A stretch of DNA of 64,000 nt, taken from Tetrapyrgos nigripes. Taxonomy: Eukaryota; Basidiomycota; Agaricomycetes; Agaricales; Campanellaceae. Below, one piece after another: positions 20,961 through 32,917 of this stretch; the stretch's first letter is position 1, and every line of letters begins with the position of its first letter. The stretch spans positions 248,001 to 312,000 of the forward strand of contig JAACJM010000023.1 of NCBI GenBank assembly GCA_013368315.1. Direction: 5' to 3'. The position numbers were made by a program, and so were the translations under genes. Below the pieces are notes generated by a model, which was not told the DNA's origin, ran no database searches, and saw nothing but the letters and a program-made list of their open reading frames with translations.

Positions 20961-23900
20961 ATGCCCCGACTGTCGCTGAATGACCTGTTGAATCCTATTC
21001 CACCTCACGAACAGCAAATTCCCTTCCCCAATCATCCCATTCAACTACAGGCTCCCTCCGTTTTTCAAAATGAGCAGCAACACGTCCCCCAAGTCACAGA
21101 TACTCGCGCCACTCACCCGGACAATGTGAAACTCACGAAAAAGACCACGTTGGCCCGTGTCTATCATTATGCACAAGGCACTGTCCTCGAAGACCCGGAG
21201 ACAGGACATTCAACAAAGTCAGCGGTCGGTCATCTCTTCGCAATGAGCTTGGAGGATTTGGATTGGAAAAGTCCTTGGAATGACTTTGTGTATTCTCGAG
21301 GAGAACCGAAAGGCATTCATACCGATGATGTTACTGTACCATTGTTGGTTAGTTCAGCTACCAATGTACCTGTACCGTGTAAGCTTTGGCATTCGACATG
21401 TACGTATATAGTCTACTGTAATAACACTTTTTTGTTAATTTTGATGTACTCTAAAGGTCAGGGAATCAAAATCTGCCCCCAGTTTGACTTGTACGAACGT
21501 ACAGCGCCTCATTCTTCTGCAACGCGAGAGCAGCTGCAAGACCGGTTACGCGAAGATCGACAGCTGTATCTCAATGCAGCTTCTCCTTCCCGAGATGTAT
21601 TTGAGAGAACATCTGCCTACATCTCTTCACTGGTCCGCAATGGTTGTATGTCCGAAGCAGTGGAAGAGACGTTCTTGGGCGAAGTTGAGGCTGCAGCAAG
21701 AGCAAAGGAAATGGATCATCAAAAGTCTCTGCAACGTGGATATCAGAGGCCCCCTGGTAAATGTGAAGGAAGACTTGGGTTTTCATATGCGTTTGATGGA
21801 CGAGCAGTCATCAAGTAAGTTAAAATGTTTACTTGGTTGCCTCTGTACTGATTTTCTGAAGATGCGAACATTACTCGGCTCTGTCAAACCGAGATCATTT
21901 TTTCGACGCTTCGATCAGTGATGGGTCATATAACCTGGACTATCTCGAGGCAGTACTTTGCGAAGATGAAGATGAAATCGAGAGAATAGAAACAGAGGCT
22001 AGTGCTCAAGGCTATGGTCCAAGGATTGAATGTTGTACAGTTACCAACTTTTCCAGTCAAAGGGTGTACTGTCGTAAGTGTCTGATACTATCTGCTCAAG
22101 ATATACATCTCTGATGAGGTATTTAGCTCATGCACACCGTACCGCAGACGGCGGATTGCTGCAGCAGCCCAAGTTGCAACTCGTCCAGTGTAAATCGAAA
22201 TTCCGTCAATATGTACCTCTAGAAGAGTACAGAGCCGAGTGCCCGTTTATCCTTATAGTCTGCAGTGGTGTACATGAGCATCCCATACCACTTCCTTTGA
22301 AAACTCCCACTCGAGTCAAGTCAGAGTTGTATACTCTACTTGGCAAACTTGATGTTGATCTTGCTGACATGACGCCACGAAGATTTCTTCGCCATCCCGT
22401 TGTCAAAGCATATCTAGTCGACCGGTTCCCTCTCCTCAATTCTCCAACTGTCTCTGATCTCCATATATCTTTGGCTAACCGGAGTCACCTCAAGGTGTAT
22501 ATTGACGCTGTTAAGACCCAGTGCTTTCCGGAAGGTACTGGTTGGAAAGGTATGTACGTTGCTCTTCCTGGAAATAAAATACTAACTCTAATGTTATTGC
22601 TGTACCAGGTCTTGCTTATCTCAAGCAACAACAAGACAGCCTTCTGGCTCCTGAGGAGCACTATGTTCGTACAATGCTTACCCTTCCCTTGGATCATTTT
22701 GATGGCAACACGGAGGACTCATTTGATGATTCCGACAATGATGACTTCAAAGGTCCAGTCGATCCGGAACTTGGCAACGTTGTCCGCATTGCGATCTGCA
22801 TGACGCGAGAGGGTAGTCAGCGCTTAGCTTCAACGCAATATCTACAGAGTGATATTGCCTTCAAACGGGTGATTGGATATTATGAGTTTGAACTCGGAGC
22901 CTTGGACCGAGCCTCCAACACTTGTATGTGGACTGTTGGTTGATTCATACACTGTGCATTGATTCCTTCATAGACATTACTTTCTGCCGTGTTTACACTA
23001 CGAGAAAGAGTGCTGCTGTTCATTCCCGTATTTTGCGAGAAATTGATGATGTTCTCACCACTGATGTGGGGAGAGGTCTCTATTTTCGTCACATTCACGG
23101 AACTCGGAGTGATGATTATGGTGATGGCCAATTTGTTCTGCATTGGGTGGTTGACGAGGACCGTGGACAAGCCAAAGGTGTGTCTTATCTTTATCTGTGA
23201 TACCAAAACCGATAATGAACTTTTGTGCAAGGAATCGGTCTGCGATTGCGGGAGATTGCCCAGCAATTCCCAAACAAGCATGATCTCGAGGAACCGCATC
23301 GTCTTTTGACAGATCTGGACCCTTATGATCACTTACGGCGTTTTCTCACTCTCTGTACCGTTCACTTCTCGCGCAACATTCGCAGTTCAAGTGTATCAGA
23401 AGAAGTTCGCAACCTTATGCGAAGTTTACTCTGTATTGAGCATTCTGACTGGGATGGGACTCTCAATGCCATTTGTACACTTGGAGGGAAAACCGGAATT
23501 GGTGAGCTTCAATTATCTGTCGCCATATAGTTCCTAATACTGACTGGATATTGTGCAAACTGTAGACTGGGTCAACAATAAACAAAGTAGTTGCTTTGCC
23601 TTTCCGGGTTTATGCTGGCAAAAAAGTCTAATTCCTTATGATGTCTGGATTGCCAGGACCATGTCCACCAATCCGAACGAAGGAGGTCACCATGATGTCA
23701 ACAGAGAAGGAGTCCGGAATAGTCTGGTCGGAGGCACAAAGAAGGCTATGCATTTTGATCACTTGAAACAGCAGTCGTTGAAGGTTCGTTCTGTGTTGCT
23801 TTTGAGTCAAACTAGGTATACACTTAAATGCCCCAATATAGATTAATGAGAACCTAGGTATTCAGGAGTCCTATAGCTCCAAACATCTATCACGAAACAT

Positions 23901-24288
23901 GGTCAAAAACATCAAGCGCAAAAGTAAGTAATACACGAAGTAGTAACAGTTTCTGTCAAACACTCACCTATGAACAGACAATTTCCGAATCAAGAAACTC
24001 GCCATTGCAGACCGTCGTATCGAAACCCACAATCAGAAGATGTTGGCTGCATCCACCCGGCTTCTTGATGCACAAAACAAGACAAAAGATAAACGACGTC
24101 AATTGCAAAGCACAGACCCCACTTCTCTGGCATATGTGATGGCAAGGACTGGCTGGGAGAAAGCAGTATCTGCTGAGGAGAAGATACAGAATGCTTACGA
24201 GAAAATTGCGCGAGATGGGCAAACTTTATTCAGGACAGGGACCGGGAAAGTTCCCATCTCACTACCTCTTTCAATGTCACGAAACTAG
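20961..24288 (+). CDS. MULE-like transposase-type protein, 943 residues, intact
   Basis: Ten exons join exactly in frame: 20961-21399, 21457-21814, 21862-22073, 22127-22549, 22609-22923, 22974-23177, 23232-23501, 23566-23783, 23842-23923, 23978-24288. A Cys/His cluster around residues 440-460 (CPFILIVCSGVHEHPIP) has the spacing of the WRKY-GCM1/FLYWCH zinc fold found in front of Mutator-type transposase domains. The following ~400 residues carry candidate acidic catalytic positions: a pre-catalytic block near SDIAFKRVIGYYEFE, the segment WVVDEDRGQAKGIGLRL, and TNPNEGGHHDVNREG. Together with the 9-bp target duplication this fits a Mutator-like transposase. Similar proteins recur as uncharacterised families in mushroom genomes. 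An intron may also lie in the 5' leader (GTGAGC at 20900 to TTTCAG at 20959). The DDE assignment is inference. Confidence 0.75.
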
Positions 24289-24669
24289 AGCTCGCAATAC
24301 CATATCACATTGAAATACTTGTGTACATTATAGTATGTCGAGCCTTCAGTGCTAGCAAGTGATACCAGGTTTATTACATGTAATACGACTACAGCAGTGT
24401 GAGGGTACACCACCCACCCAATGAGAGGTCAGTGGTAGTGAAGACAAACATACAGGCTACACACATATAGGTGGGTATAGGGCATAGGGGGGGCAGCAGG
24501 GTGTAGGGGTGTAGTAGAGGGGATAGTGACAGCGACGGAGTATTTGGCATACGAGAAGTAGTGTTGGAATAGTTTGCTGAAGGAGTATCGGAAGTGACGG
24601 GAGAGCCTTTGTATGGCAATTGGTGAAGGTTCTCTCCGATGATGATGCTGTGGATTTTCGTCGGGTTGT
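24289..24669. other. Spacer between converging genes in the Mutator-like element
   Basis: Short region downstream of the transposase-type gene. The minus strand encodes low-complexity Ser/Pro-rich frames that could be the decayed 3' end of the cyclin fragment. Nothing else is recognised. Confidence 0.4.
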
Positions 24670-25038
24670 TTAGGAGAATACGTGTGGCGTTGGCCAAAAG
24701 GGATAGGGAAGAAGAGATGGTGGGGTAACAGATGGTGAGTCGGATGACTTAGCGACAACACGGACGACGCGCTTTGACACCATTTGGAGGGAATATGTGG
24801 GATAAAGACCTTGTGAGTGACAGAAGTCTTCTTTGACCTTGGCCTCAAAGTTGGACAAGATCGGATTGTCGACTGTAAGCTCCCAGTCCAAGTAATTGCA
24901 CATTTCTCGCTCCATCTGGTTGATCACCCGCAGCGTAAACATGCCCTGTACGACGATACTCCACGACTTGTGTGGCGTTGGCCAATGGCGTAACACCGAT
25001 ACCCGCACCTTTTCATGATGATAGCTGTTCGTTTTCAT
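24670..25038 (-). pseudogene. Cyclin-box fragment captured inside the transposon
   Basis: The minus strand reads HKSWSIVVQGMFTLRVINQM, then EREMCNYLDWELTVDNPIL and FEAKVKEDF. This is the second half of the cyclin N-terminal box in the style of fungal Pcl/Pho80-like cyclins (SNKSW...NQMEREMC.YL.WEL). The first half of the box and the start codon region are missing: upstream sequence up to 25397 has no matching exon. The 3' part continues as a Ser/Pro-rich tail and ends at 24670. It is therefore most likely a host-gene fragment acquired by the element, as Pack-MULEs do, not a working cyclin. An alternative is a regulatory or antisense remnant. Confidence 0.6.
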
Positions 25039-25397
25039 TGGAAAAGTGGACTGTAACTTTTGTTGCTGAGAAGCTACAATCTAGCTGGTTATTTTAGACA
25101 AGAGCTAGGTACCTTCTTGTACTCAGAGAACGAGAAATAAGGCAGAAAAATACATACCGGCTGGTACCAGATCAGAATAGTGGAAGGCAAAGAGAAATCG
25201 CGTGTGTAAAAAATTAATGGCTGACACGCCTAAGCTTGTTATGTCAAAACATACCATAAGTGTCACGAAGAACAAAAACTTTTGGATTAGCAGAGTGGTG
25301 CTACAGATAGATATAATGTACTAACGCATGTATATATGTACATACTTTTAGAAGACAGCAAAACTACAAGAACTACAGAAAGACAACAAGACCTAGC
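25039..25397. other. Spacer inside Mutator-like element, no gene recognised
   Basis: AT-rich sequence between the cyclin fragment and the 3' end of the 538-residue gene. No frame continues the cyclin box here. Confidence 0.45.
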
Positions 25398-27421
25398 CTA
25401 GTTCATTGCATACCAACGCTCAGCAGCCTCATCAGCCAGCGACCCCACCCTTTCAGCCCTTGGAGGAATCTGCATGTCATCATCACCAACATCCCCACAT
25501 GCACCGGCTGCATCCATGTGCGAACGGTGACCATCATAGGAGCGGCATTTAGAACAGACCGGGCAACGGCGGAAGCCAGTACTGATCATCACCCAAGCAT
25601 CATGGGTTATACCAGCACGAGAGTGCCAGCGTTGCCATGCTTGGCCCACAGCCAAGTCTATGGCAGGCGTCTCTGGGTATACGTAGCCGCTGGAATCCAC
25701 GCCAGGAATGTCAGGCAGAGACTGGAGAGGGAGGGACTGGAGCACCGCTGAAAGATCTGGAACTGACAACAGGAAGAATGAGATAAAATGACATGAACGA
25801 CACGCAAATTGCTTACCTATCTCCAGGGCTGGGGTGCCTTGACATCTTGAGTCCTGGCTAAGATGTTGACCATAGCCATCGGGAGAAAAGTAACAGCAAC
25901 AGGATAGGCAATGAACAGTATGGGCTCGGAGAGTTGCAAATACATCAGACTCGAGGCCTTCCTTGGAGTTGAACAGATGTAATGTTTTTGTAAGCAAAGA
26001 CCGACGGTTGCGCATAGCGAGTGATCGCGTCGTGTAACCAGTGAGGTGAGTAAAGGTCTTCAGCGCGGCAGGCCAGGCTTCATAATCGTTGAGTGGGTGA
26101 AGCAGTGGGTTGTCGTTGTAAATGCCCTCGGCAGCAGCGTCAATGACAGAAGTTATCAGAGCCTCATCTGTAGACCAAAAAACAGTTCATTAGACGATGC
26201 AGAGTATAAAACAACTAAATAGACACACCAGTTTGACGTCTCTTGGATGCAACATTATCAGTATAAAAAGATGAGGCGGCACCCAATGATGGACGGGGAA
26301 GAGGTCGAGGAGTTGTAGTTTGTGAGCCAGAACCGGATGCAATAGATGCCGAGTCTTGCAGGTCAGCCCGACTATAGACGAGAAGGTCAGTCCTGAAGGC
26401 CGTTTCATTGTTGACAACTGCGCACCCCGAGTGGACTATGTTGTGAATGATATGAGTCAGTTGGTATCAGTCAAAAACTGGAGGTAGAAGTTCTACGAAC
26501 CTTGCTGATCTGGGTCAAGAGACTGTCGTATCCCCTTTTCAAGCTCGACCTCATCACGTTCTTCAACCTCATCTTGGTCCTGATCCACTTCGTCGCCGGA
26601 GTCTGCTAGAGATATATAAATGGCAATTGAGTTCTAAACCGCTCCAATTGAAGAGTGAAGCACATACCTTCTGCGGCAAACTTCCCTTTCTTGCGCGCCC
26701 TTAAAGATGGGATTGGGACTAAAAACAAGCAATAAGGTAAGCCTTCAAAAAATATTTAGGAAGAACATTGAGAAACTCACTGGCCAGACAGGCGTGTGTA
26801 CCGGACACCATATACCCCGTACACTCTGTGTTTGGATCTCCTGCTGGCCGATCTACTGGCTGGAGCACACAAAAGTCTATGTCCCTGCTGACGATATGTA
26901 AACATACAGGCGCCTTGAGCGTTCCATGCTCATAACGAGCTTTGAGATCACGCATGCTCAAGCCGTTCCTGTAGAAGAGAAACACAAAAGAACGGGCAAG
27001 GAATTAGCAAAAGCACAACAAAAAAAGATAACAGAGGTATTATAGCCACGTACCTCTCCCAAGCAACATACTTGTTCTGCTTCACATCGAAAGTCCCGAT
27101 CTTGCCTTGTAGAACTAGGGCCTTCAGCTCTTCTGAGTGCATGGCACGCTGAAGCTGTGGCGGATCGCGGTCAGCAAGATCATCAAGGATTGCTGGTATT
27201 TGATAGATGTCTGTTGGAACTTGTGGCTTTGTACGAGGCATATTGTGACGCAGGGGAGGTGGTGGAGGTGGAGAAGATGAAGTATGCCGATAACGGTAGT
27301 ATGGGGAGTGTCTGCCAGTGGCGGAGTGGTTGAGAATGCCATAGTACGAGTTCCAGCGAGAGCCGCCGCCACCTGCAAAAGGACCTTTGCCTGAGGAGCG
27401 GGTGGGCTGCCAGTGTGCCAT
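25398..27421 (-). CDS. Unknown 538-residue protein of the Mutator-like element, intact
   Basis: Seven exons join exactly in frame: 27421-27054, 26968-26781, 26718-26668, 26605-26501, 26417-26229, 26167-25817, 25762-25398. I do not recognise a known domain. The N-terminal ~65 residues are low complexity (Gly, Ser, poly-Pro); the middle has a basic patch (RARKKGKF) next to an acidic stretch (DSGDEVDQDQDEVEERDEVE), suggesting a nuclear protein; a Cys cluster CLSCCCY and C-terminal CPVCSKCRSYDGHRSHMD look metal-binding. It lies within the transposon ends and converges on the transposase-type gene, so it may be an accessory transposition factor (compare MURB-like second genes) or a passenger. A start 8 codons upstream (27445) is possible. 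Confidence 0.7.
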
Positions 27422-27828
27422 TAGAAGTGAGGGGAGGAACTTCAATCAGATTCGAGACTTGAGTTCATGCTACGAGTACTTGTAATGACCAAGGCGAGCC
27501 AGTTAAGGTGAGTTCAGCCTGGCTCATACTGCAGCTCGGAAGAAACAAGGAGTTCTTGAGGATCCTCAAGAAATCAGAGCAAAAAGGAACTTGACGACAA
27601 GGTGAGAGCATTGGCAACGACGGCCATGAGGCTGATGAGTCTAGACCTGGGTCCTAAATAAGGAAGTCACACAGTGACAGAAAATAAAAAGTATTTTTAC
27701 TCTCACGACATGTCTACAAAGGGTAAGGGAGCCCCTTCGGAACTGTGGAAGGGGGAGGGATAACCATAACTGGATGTCAATCATTAATTGATCCTCTTCC
27801 CGGTCTTCTGGCCTTTGCTTCTCGGCCT

Positions 27829-27858
27829 TATCTAATAGTACCCATCGACTATGTACCC
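27829..27858 (-). repeat. Right terminal inverted repeat of the Mutator-like element
   Basis: Reverse complement begins GGGTACATAGTCGATGGG. It is followed on the plus strand by the target duplication CTTCTCGGC at 27859-27867. Confidence 0.8.
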
Positions 27859-27867
27859 CTTCTCGGC

Positions 27868-28734
27868 TAGATAGACAAGTGGCGCCACCACTTTGGTGAT
27901 CGTCTTCAATCACTCAGAATCCTGTGAGAGTGTCCTGGGCACTAACGGTACACATGTGGTGCTATTAACATCTGACCCATTCCTTAGTCCTATCCTCACA
28001 ATGAATAGTTTATAGTCCTCTTCTCCGAACATCACCCACTTTACTGTATCCGTCATTCCTCTTCCCTGTTCTCCTATGCGAGCCCATACCCAGACTCCCA
28101 GCAATACTACGGTTGCCACTGAGGCTCATGTAGCTTTTTGACCGAAGGCCTTGCTCGAGTCTCGGTTGGACCATTCATTTGTTACTGAATAATGTCATAT
28201 AAGCTCACCGCAAAGAACGGCTCCGCCCTGGTCCCTGATATAGAGGCTTTCGTGTTAACCAGGTGGCGGCCACCCTATGGGGTACTGACATCCGTATATC
28301 AGTGGACAGGAGCCAGGACCCACATCCGTATATTCACGGACTGGGGTCAGGCTGGTGACACGCCGGCGATGTAGGTATATGGCCAGGCCATTCCACCACC
28401 TGGAAGCGGCACGTCTCGGCATGACTCCTCCATATTGGGCAGCGGGCGATTAACCGAAATGGGATCCCGATGGGGCGGGAGATCGGGTGGAGCTATTTGA
28501 TGGGATCTCATTCTCGGACATAAGACCCCGCGCTTGATATATATATAGTCTTGAGGTCGCGAGGCCATCCGGGGTTGGCAGGCGTTGGTCCGCAGGCATG
28601 CTGATATATGTATCTTGGCTCATTAGGCCGTGTACACTGTATAGTTGTCAGCATATATGTATTATCTCGAATGTTTGATAAGGAGGCACAAACTTCGCAG
28701 CTTACAGTCTCAGAACCCATATGCGATTCTGGAA
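27868..28734. other. Intergenic, no gene recognised
   Basis: About 0.9 kb right of the Mutator-like element. Frames on the minus strand around 27910-28119 and 28347-28720 show no domain or splice support. TATATGTA-rich sequence begins at its right end. Confidence 0.45.
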
Positions 28735-29725
28735 ATCATATATGTATGCGGGGATGACAGATATACTTCAGAAGGGGACAATGGTATGGACGTGGGGCCC
28801 TTTAGGTGCATATAGGTCTGTAGTAGATGTGGTGTTTCATGCCTATATGTTTCTGTGTTGACCAAACTGGACGTGGTATGGCAGTATCATGCACAGTATA
28901 TGTATGTTTCCCCAATATATATATACCGCTATAATCCACACTGGATAAATGCGTGTGGCTCTGTACCTGATTCTATCATCTTGAATAAAGCATGTGCTGT
29001 TTGAAAGCAGAGGGCTGCCAGCAGCAGAAAATTGCGAATGCAATTTCTGTCTGGTATATGTATACAAGTGTGGTAGACATATCCTTGATCAAAGCGTTCT
29101 GGGCCTGCACCAGAATTGATGCTCCTGTATGTCAATTCAATTCAATACAGCCACAGTTCTACATTGAATTATTCAAGGTTCTGTCAGCAGTATATATGTG
29201 CGCCCACCATATCTGGGAGCTTACCAATATCCGTATACAGGACCAGTGGATGTATACTGAACCAATGCATTGCCTGGTTGGCTGTCACACATTCAGACAG
29301 CAACAAGATAGCCAATGAGAGACTGCCGGTTGGGCAGATATGTGCACGCAACAAACCTTGCAGATATACATCTGCTGAGCTGGTAGATCTATGCACACGG
29401 AATCTATTCTTGTTTCTGTTTTGCGTGAATCTCATTCATTCGCACAACAAGGTACTGATAGATAGAGGGCTGTCCTATAGCTGCTGATGGCCACAGCCTG
29501 TATGCAAGATTTGCAAATCAGGAATCCACATATGTATACTGAGATGGTGAACATACTTTGGAGGCGTACATTCGTATGGACGTGGGCTCCTTTAGGTGTG
29601 TATGAGTCCATAGTAGATGTTGAGTTTTTCCACTACCCAACGCCCATATGTGTGTATTGACCCAACTGAGGCTGGTATCGTGGTATCATATAGAATATAT
29701 GTATGTTGGGGCAATAGATGTATAC
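28735..29725 (+). repeat. Diverged direct duplication in TATATGTA-rich region
   Basis: 28735-28930 and 29525-29725 share a series of landmarks in order (GTATGGACGTGGG, CTCCTTTAGG/CCCTTTAGG, GTAGTAGATG/ATAGTAGATG, GTATCATRY, ATATATGTATG). The copies are about 790 bp apart and visibly diverged. No protein is recognised. Confidence 0.6.
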
Positions 29726-29867
29726 TGAGACAATAGATGGTGGATCAATGCATTGGCGCCTGTGACAAACTTGATTATCTTGCATACCAAAGGGCTGTAA
29801 GTCTTGTTCTGTAGTCAGGGGTTGCATGTATACCGCTATCAAGGAGGCTCCTCACATTGGACGACCT

Positions 29868-30288
29868 ATATGTTGTCCATATATGTATGTCCAGATGTGG
29901 TGATATATGGGAGGGATATATGTCCTTGGTCAATCACACAATAATGCTTCATCGCATTAATTAAGGGAATATTTAGCAATCATCTCAATGGAGTCTTTAG
30001 GTTCCTTATAGGAAAGCCTTGAGCCCCAGCATCTGTATGTCGGTCTCATAGAGATATATGGCACGGTATACATATACAGATACATTTGGTCATGTGAATC
30101 TGTCATGTGAGTGCAGAATCATGAAGGAAATTTAAATACATAAGAACTGGACCACACAGATTTACAATAAAACACCATCTATCCAGTACATGCATATACA
30201 TGTGGTATACATATACTGGCTCAAATCACCCTTCTACAAAGCAAGTGCAAGTGAGACAATAAGTGAGATCTGACCAGCAGATCCTCTA
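29868..30288 (+). repeat. Left arm of ~0.4-kb inverted repeat pair
   Basis: It matches the reverse complement of 36837-37247 over its whole length, for example ATCATCTCAATGGAGTCTTT, GGTATACATATACAGATACA and CTTCTACAAAGCAA. The left arm carries an extra ~17 bp near 29957. Similarity ends at the same landmarks on both sides. The arms enclose 6.5 kb of decayed metabolic genes. Confidence 0.8.
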
Positions 30289-30907
30289 CTGATCTAGATT
30301 CTGAACTTGTGCCTGGCTCCAGGTACCACACGCAGGAAGGCTAAGGTTCAATTTTAACTTTTGATTCAAACCAGAGCGGGCATCGGCTATTTCTACAGTC
30401 CTTCCGTGACATCTGGATCCTACTTCCCCACTCTCCTGCTGTCAACCTCTCCGAGTCTCGTCTTATTACTCGTGATGTGTAGGTATGTTTTACCATGTAT
30501 AAGTCGAGAGCTTGTGCTTTGTACCATAACTTAGTATGACTATAACAAGTTCACTTCATTGTGCTTTCGAGTGGAAATGATGGATTTACAAATTTTAGCA
30601 ATAATGGTGTAAAATTGACAACATAATTGCATGCCTGATAGCATGCACTATGAAGGGGTTGTGGGCCATCGCTGAAGCGTGGCAAGTATGAGGCCATCAT
30701 TTGCCAGAATTATAAAATACATATTATTTATTCTAGAACTTCTTTTTCCCTCCCTCCCTAAGTGTACACAAAATTGGGACTATTTACCAAATGTCATTGA
30801 ATTTCTTCTTATCTCCCCAAAATCAGTAGAATACATGAATTTTGGACTAGAATATTTCATTTTTTCATTTTTCACTGGATCAGACCAGACAATTACAAAC
30901 TTGAGAT

Positions 30908-31446
30908 TCAATGCCACCGTGACTGCTTCTCCACTACTGGTGTAATATCCAACTGTATAGCGGACCAAGCACACACTCCCCACTGGAATTTCTTTTGAAA
31001 ATTTCTAACCCATCGTAGTTGAGACCAATTCTCCAAAAACCTTCTTTTCCATTCCAGTAAGGTACCAGGATAGTGAGGTGTGATATTGAAGATGGAGTCG
31101 ACCAGGAGCTTTCCGCCAGTTCTCTGACACAAGATTTCGAGTACATCTTTGAGGGATTCGTCCAATGTATTTCGTTCAAAGTCCTTCCAGATTGCAGTAG
31201 AGTATACCAGTTTGTCTGTGAATGCTTTGAACCTATTACTGAGTTAGATCAGGTTAGGAGGAGCTTAAAGTTGGCATACATGACAACTCCAATGTCATAG
31301 TATGCTGAAATGTTTGCCTTCGAGTTCATCAAATCTCCAAGAAATTTGACAGAGGTGAGTTTTCTAGCTTGTGATAACACAGTGGCCGTCCAAGTCTCTA
31401 GCGCAGTGAGGTGTTCAAGTGAGGAAAATATCTGAAAATGGCACAA
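30908..31446 (-). pseudogene. Unrecognised coding relic
   Basis: Two adjoining minus-strand frames read as spliced coding sequence: LEHLTALETWTATVLSQARK and, after an intron-like gap near 31230-31260, FKAFTDKLVYSTAIWKDFER followed by LKDVLEILCQRTGGKLLVDS. Composition is protein-like and unlike the surrounding noise, but I do not recognise the family. It lies between an MFS transporter fragment and the inverted-repeat arm, so it may be part of the same metabolic block. Confidence 0.4.
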
Positions 31447-31451
31447 ATATG

Positions 31452-31959
31452 CACAAGTGAGGCATATATATCAACTGAGGTATATCACTGACAGTTCTAA
31501 CTTGTTCACATATTTGCTTTGATGAACATGAGTTTTTTGTGTTATGGTGTTCTTGTTCTTTGCTTTCCTTACTCCAGTCTTCCTTCCCTTGTACTCCTTT
31601 ATCAATGTTGATAGTTGAGTCACTGACCAACTCTGGTCTCTACCTCTCACATTATATTGTTATATTATGTATAGGTCTCTGGTGTCCCCCTTCTCAAAAA
31701 AGCAAGTGACAAAAAGTTTGGAACTGACCCCAAGTAGCAGAAGCATAGGAGGACGGTTCCAGTGTTTATCCCTTGGGGGTCGAAGAATTGAGAACTGATT
31801 ATGATTGGGGACCAGGTCGGAGTTAGGGCAATAGGTGATGGGAAATTGATTATGATTGGGGGCCAGGTTGGGACTAGGGCAATAGGTGGTGAAGATGAAG
31901 GTGAAGGGAATGGAGCTAGAGCTGTACATGGATCAGCTGGGAAATGAGAGAAAAGATGG
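31452..31959. other. No gene recognised; short diverged tandem repeat
   Basis: Contains a ~57-bp imperfect tandem repeat near 31795-31905 (TGATTATGATTGGGGRCCAG repeated). No continuing MFS exon is found here. Confidence 0.45.
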
Positions 31960-32895
31960 GGGTGTATACTCACTGATATCAGAGGTAATGATCATTGCAA
32001 TTTGCATGATGCCTCCTCCACCCATGCATTGTATGCCTTGGCCTGTAAGCACAGTCAATTTCGGAAGTCGCTGGTGACAAACACATAGAGATTTACTTAC
32101 AGAGGGCTAACCAAATAAAACTCTTAGCAGCTCCACACATTGCTGAACCAAAGAGGAAAATAAATATAAAGGTGAATAGAACAGGCTTTCGACCAAGGAT
32201 GTCGGATAGTTTGCTGTACAACAGTGAGACACCTGTTGAAATACAGAGTGAGTTTGCCATCATATGGGTGAAGTATAAGGCAGCATACAAGCAGACACTA
32301 TTAAGAAAAGCCCAAGTCAGAGAAGCTCCTGCACATATATAATGCAAAAGATACTCACTTGTAAGGGTCACGTCCCTTACTCCATATATAGAGCCTGCGA
32401 TGGTATTCACACATACCAAATATTGTGGCCTTTTGGTCCAGTTGGAGGTTGGGTCTCATTGCAGGCTGACCTAATCCTTTACATCACTGAGCAGATATGC
32501 TGAGCCTATCCAACTATAACTGGACTCTCCACCAATGTCATCCACAATAGTAGGTAATGCTACTGCTGCAATAGTTTGATCCAGGGCACTGAGGAAAACT
32601 ATTAACAAAAAGTCAGTAGGTATTTCGGAATATGAATATGCTGAGACTTGCCTGCCAGCATCAAGCCAGAGAAGACGATGAGTTTGTGGCTAGAGCACTC
32701 TAAGTTAGAGAATACCGTATCTGGGAGAAGATAGACTTACTTGTGAGGGATCTCATGCACTGAGTCTGCTTCAGACCAGTGCTGTTTTGCTTTTCCTTTC
32801 TCAAGATTGCTAGTTGAAGAGTTGGCAGTGGTAGGCAGCTCTATACTGTCTGCCACCGAGGAAGGCGCGCTACTGTTCTCACCTGTGTGAGACAT
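31960..32895 (-). pseudogene. MFS multidrug-type transporter, N-terminal part only
   Basis: From ATG at 32895 the minus strand gives a polar N terminus (MSHTGENSSAPSSVADSIEL), then after short introns FLSALDQTIAAVALPTIVDD and YSWIGSAYLL, the hallmark of the DHA-type (14-helix) drug-proton antiporter group. Further down, motif A reads YSKLSDILGRKPVLF and the next exon has QCMGGGGIMQIAMIITSDIS. The coding stops there near 31960: about two thirds of the expected 500-600 residues are missing. The gene is truncated and probably dead. A repeat copy begins 22 bp upstream of the start codon. Confidence 0.7.
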
Positions 32896-32917
32896 GAGTA
32901 GAAGTAGCAGTAGGAAT

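Larger units (their letters stand above)
20380..27858. mobile_element. 7.5-kb Mutator-like DNA transposon with two intact genes and a cyclin fragment
   Basis: The ends form a 30-bp inverted repeat, 27 of 30 identical: left 20380-20409 and right 27829-27858 share AGTCGATGGGTACTATTAG in inverted orientation, with weaker similarity continuing ~15 bp inwards. An exact 9-bp direct repeat CTTCTCGGC lies outside both ends (20371-20379 and 27859-27867), the target-duplication size typical of Mutator-like elements. Inside are a plus-strand 943-residue MULE-like protein, a minus-strand 538-residue protein, both uninterrupted over 10 and 7 exons, and a cyclin-box fragment between their converging 3' ends. 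Boundaries are read directly; the Mutator label is from duplication size and protein features. Confidence 0.8.

Noticed and set aside
28735..30288. Possible CRISPR-like or centromeric array in the TATATGTA-rich region
   Set aside because: Repeats are few, diverged and irregularly spaced; they fit old dispersed or duplicated elements rather than an array.
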